Shown here: positions 6,918 through 7,244 of the stretch, one piece after another
Position numbering within the stretch: position 1 is the first letter of the stretch
Layout: every line of letters begins with the position of its first letter
NCBI GenBank assembly: GCA_947175845.1
Contig: CAMWOK010000148.1
Span: 1 to 7,244 of the forward strand
DNA: 7,244 bases
Direction: 5' to 3'
From: an uncultured Lachnospiraceae bacterium
GTDB taxonomy: Bacteria > Bacillota > Clostridia > Lachnospirales > Lachnospiraceae
The notes under the pieces: model-generated
The model's input: only the letters and a program-made list of their open reading frames with translations
The model's database searches: none
Told to the model about the DNA's origin: nothing
Translations under genes and position numbers: made by a program

Positions 6918-6923
6918 CACCTC
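6918..6923 (-). promoter_or_regulatory. Ribosome binding site deciding the ptb start
   Basis: The minus strand reads GAGGTG, then six bases, then the ATG at 6911-6909. The site lies inside the alternative longer frame that begins at 6932, so it argues that the shorter form is the translated one. Confidence 0.85.
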
Positions 6924-6964
6924 GTTATTCATAATAATTTTTTGTAAGTTATAATTAGAATGAA

Positions 6965-6994
6965 ACAGCCCGCAGTATCTGCCGGACTCTCTGT
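6965..6994 (-). other. Possible 5'-leader stem-loop of the ptb-buk transcript
   Basis: GCAG (6972-6975) pairs with CTGC (6979-6982) around a 3-base loop. CC (6969-6970) pairs with GG (6984-6985) across one C-C mismatch. ACAG (6965-6968) pairs with CTGT (6991-6994) across a five-base bulge. This would sit at the very 5' end of an mRNA starting from the promoter just upstream. The stem is short and broken, so it may be weak. Confidence 0.35.
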
Positions 6995-7008
6995 TAAAAT
7001 AATATCAC
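6991..7008. promoter_or_regulatory. Weak Rex-like operator over the ptb -10 box
   Basis: The 18 bases match the Rex consensus (TTGTTAA, four bases, TTAACAA) at 10 of 14 defined positions: 6 of 7 in the left half and 4 of 7 in the right half. It covers the -10 hexamer of the ptb promoter, a place where a repressor would act. Rex is an NADH/NAD-sensing repressor of fermentation genes in Clostridium. The match is partial in A/T-rich DNA, so chance is a real alternative. Confidence 0.25.
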
Positions 7009-7027
7009 TTTCAAAAACAGTGGTCAA
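6999..7027 (-). promoter_or_regulatory. Sigma-A-type promoter of the ptb-buk operon
   Basis: On the minus strand the -35 is TTGACC (complement of 7022-7027, 5 of 6 consensus) and the -10 is TATTAT (complement of 6999-7004, 5 of 6), with an exact 17-base spacer. Transcription would start near 6992, leaving a leader of about 80 bases before the ptb ATG. No better promoter is visible between it and ptb. Confidence 0.8.
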
Positions 7028-7080
7028 GGTGATAAATCTGATTATCCATGCAAAATTCATGGCGCAGAAGGGGTGGGTAG

Positions 7081-7244
7081 GAGGAATTATTTCAGTCTGA
7101 TTTTGGATGTATTGCTAAATTTCTTGCAAGGTCGTATAATAAAAGGGAACAGCTGCAGGCGCTCAAGGAGAACCGACAGGTATTGCTGCATCCGCGGGAT
7201 ACACTGTTTGCGCTTGCTGCGATCACAAGGGATAAACGGTATCT
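7081..7244 (+). CDS. Unrecognised open frame at the right edge, start unclear, partial
   Basis: After an in-frame TAG at 7078-7080 the frame is open to the window edge (54 full codons). It encodes a hydrophilic, helix-like run including ARSYNKREQLQALKENRQ and then HPRDTLFALAAITRDKRY. It reads more like protein than the other frames here, but I do not recognise it. There is no ATG or GTG in frame. A strong AGGAGG at 7079-7084 has no start codon at the right distance. A TTG at 7183 is preceded by AAGGAG (7165-7170) at a longish 12 bases, and a promoter (7112-7140) lies inside the upstream part. Either a TTG-started gene begins at 7183 and runs off the window, or this is a decayed gene start, or it is non-coding. 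Confidence 0.3.
7112..7140 (+). promoter_or_regulatory. Candidate sigma-A-type promoter pointing out of the window
   Basis: A perfect -10 hexamer TATAAT at 7135-7140 lies exactly 17 bases after TTGCTA at 7112-7117 (4 of 6 consensus for the -35). It points rightward, divergent from the ptb promoter about 85 bases away. A start near 7147 would precede the AAGGAG at 7165 and the TTG at 7183. It could drive the gene beyond the right edge or a small RNA. Confidence 0.5.

Noticed and set aside
6930..6932. Upstream in-frame ATG giving a 313-residue Ptb
   Set aside because: It has no Shine-Dalgarno sequence, the good GAGGTG lies downstream of it, and the shorter form aligns with the N-terminus of known clostridial Ptb.
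1..7244. CRISPR arrays, insertion sequences, tRNA or rRNA genes, defence or phage genes
   Set aside because: No direct repeats with spacers, terminal inverted repeats, transposase-like proteins, cloverleaf sequences or rRNA-like stretches were seen. The window is ordinary metabolic chromosome apart from the points listed.

Overview
The window (7,244 bases, fairly GC-rich, compact, strong Shine-Dalgarno sites, convergent operons) looks like the chromosome of an anaerobic butyrate-forming Firmicute of the class Clostridia, most likely Lachnospiraceae or a close relative. The reasons are a fold-I arginine decarboxylase, the carboxyspermidine branch common in gut Clostridia, and a classical ptb-buk pair whose proteins closely resemble the Clostridium acetobutylicum enzymes. 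Taxonomy is inference. There are no rRNAs, tRNAs, insertion sequences, phage genes or CRISPR arrays.

Positions 1-4785 (plus strand) hold a polyamine operon whose 5' end lies outside the window: the C-terminal part of arginine decarboxylase (speA), spermidine synthase (speE), agmatinase (speB), carboxyspermidine dehydrogenase and carboxy(nor)spermidine decarboxylase (nspC). The genes overlap or lie within about 60 bases of each other. Together they can turn arginine into agmatine, then putrescine, then spermidine. The unusual point is that two spermidine-forming routes sit side by side: the aminopropyltransferase SpeE, which needs decarboxylated S-adenosylmethionine (no speD is visible here), and the aspartate-semialdehyde-dependent dehydrogenase/decarboxylase pair. 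The start of nspC is irregular: it has no in-frame ATG, while a well-placed Shine-Dalgarno/ATG pair opens a 10-residue out-of-frame peptide over a hairpin.

Positions 4786-4890 separate two convergent operons and contain one long perfect hairpin that can terminate transcription in both directions.

Positions 4891-6911 (minus strand) hold ptb (phosphate butyryltransferase) and buk (butyrate kinase), transcribed ptb then buk. They convert butyryl-CoA to butyrate with ATP formation. A clear sigma-A-type promoter (TTGACC, 17 bases, TATTAT) lies about 90 bases upstream of ptb, with a weak Rex-like palindrome over its -10 box. buk uses TTC for phenylalanine almost exclusively, unlike speE, which suggests high expression.

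Positions 6912-7244 contain no confident gene. They hold the ptb leader and promoter, then a divergent plus-strand promoter candidate with a perfect TATAAT, and at the edge an open frame without a proper start codon that I do not recognise.
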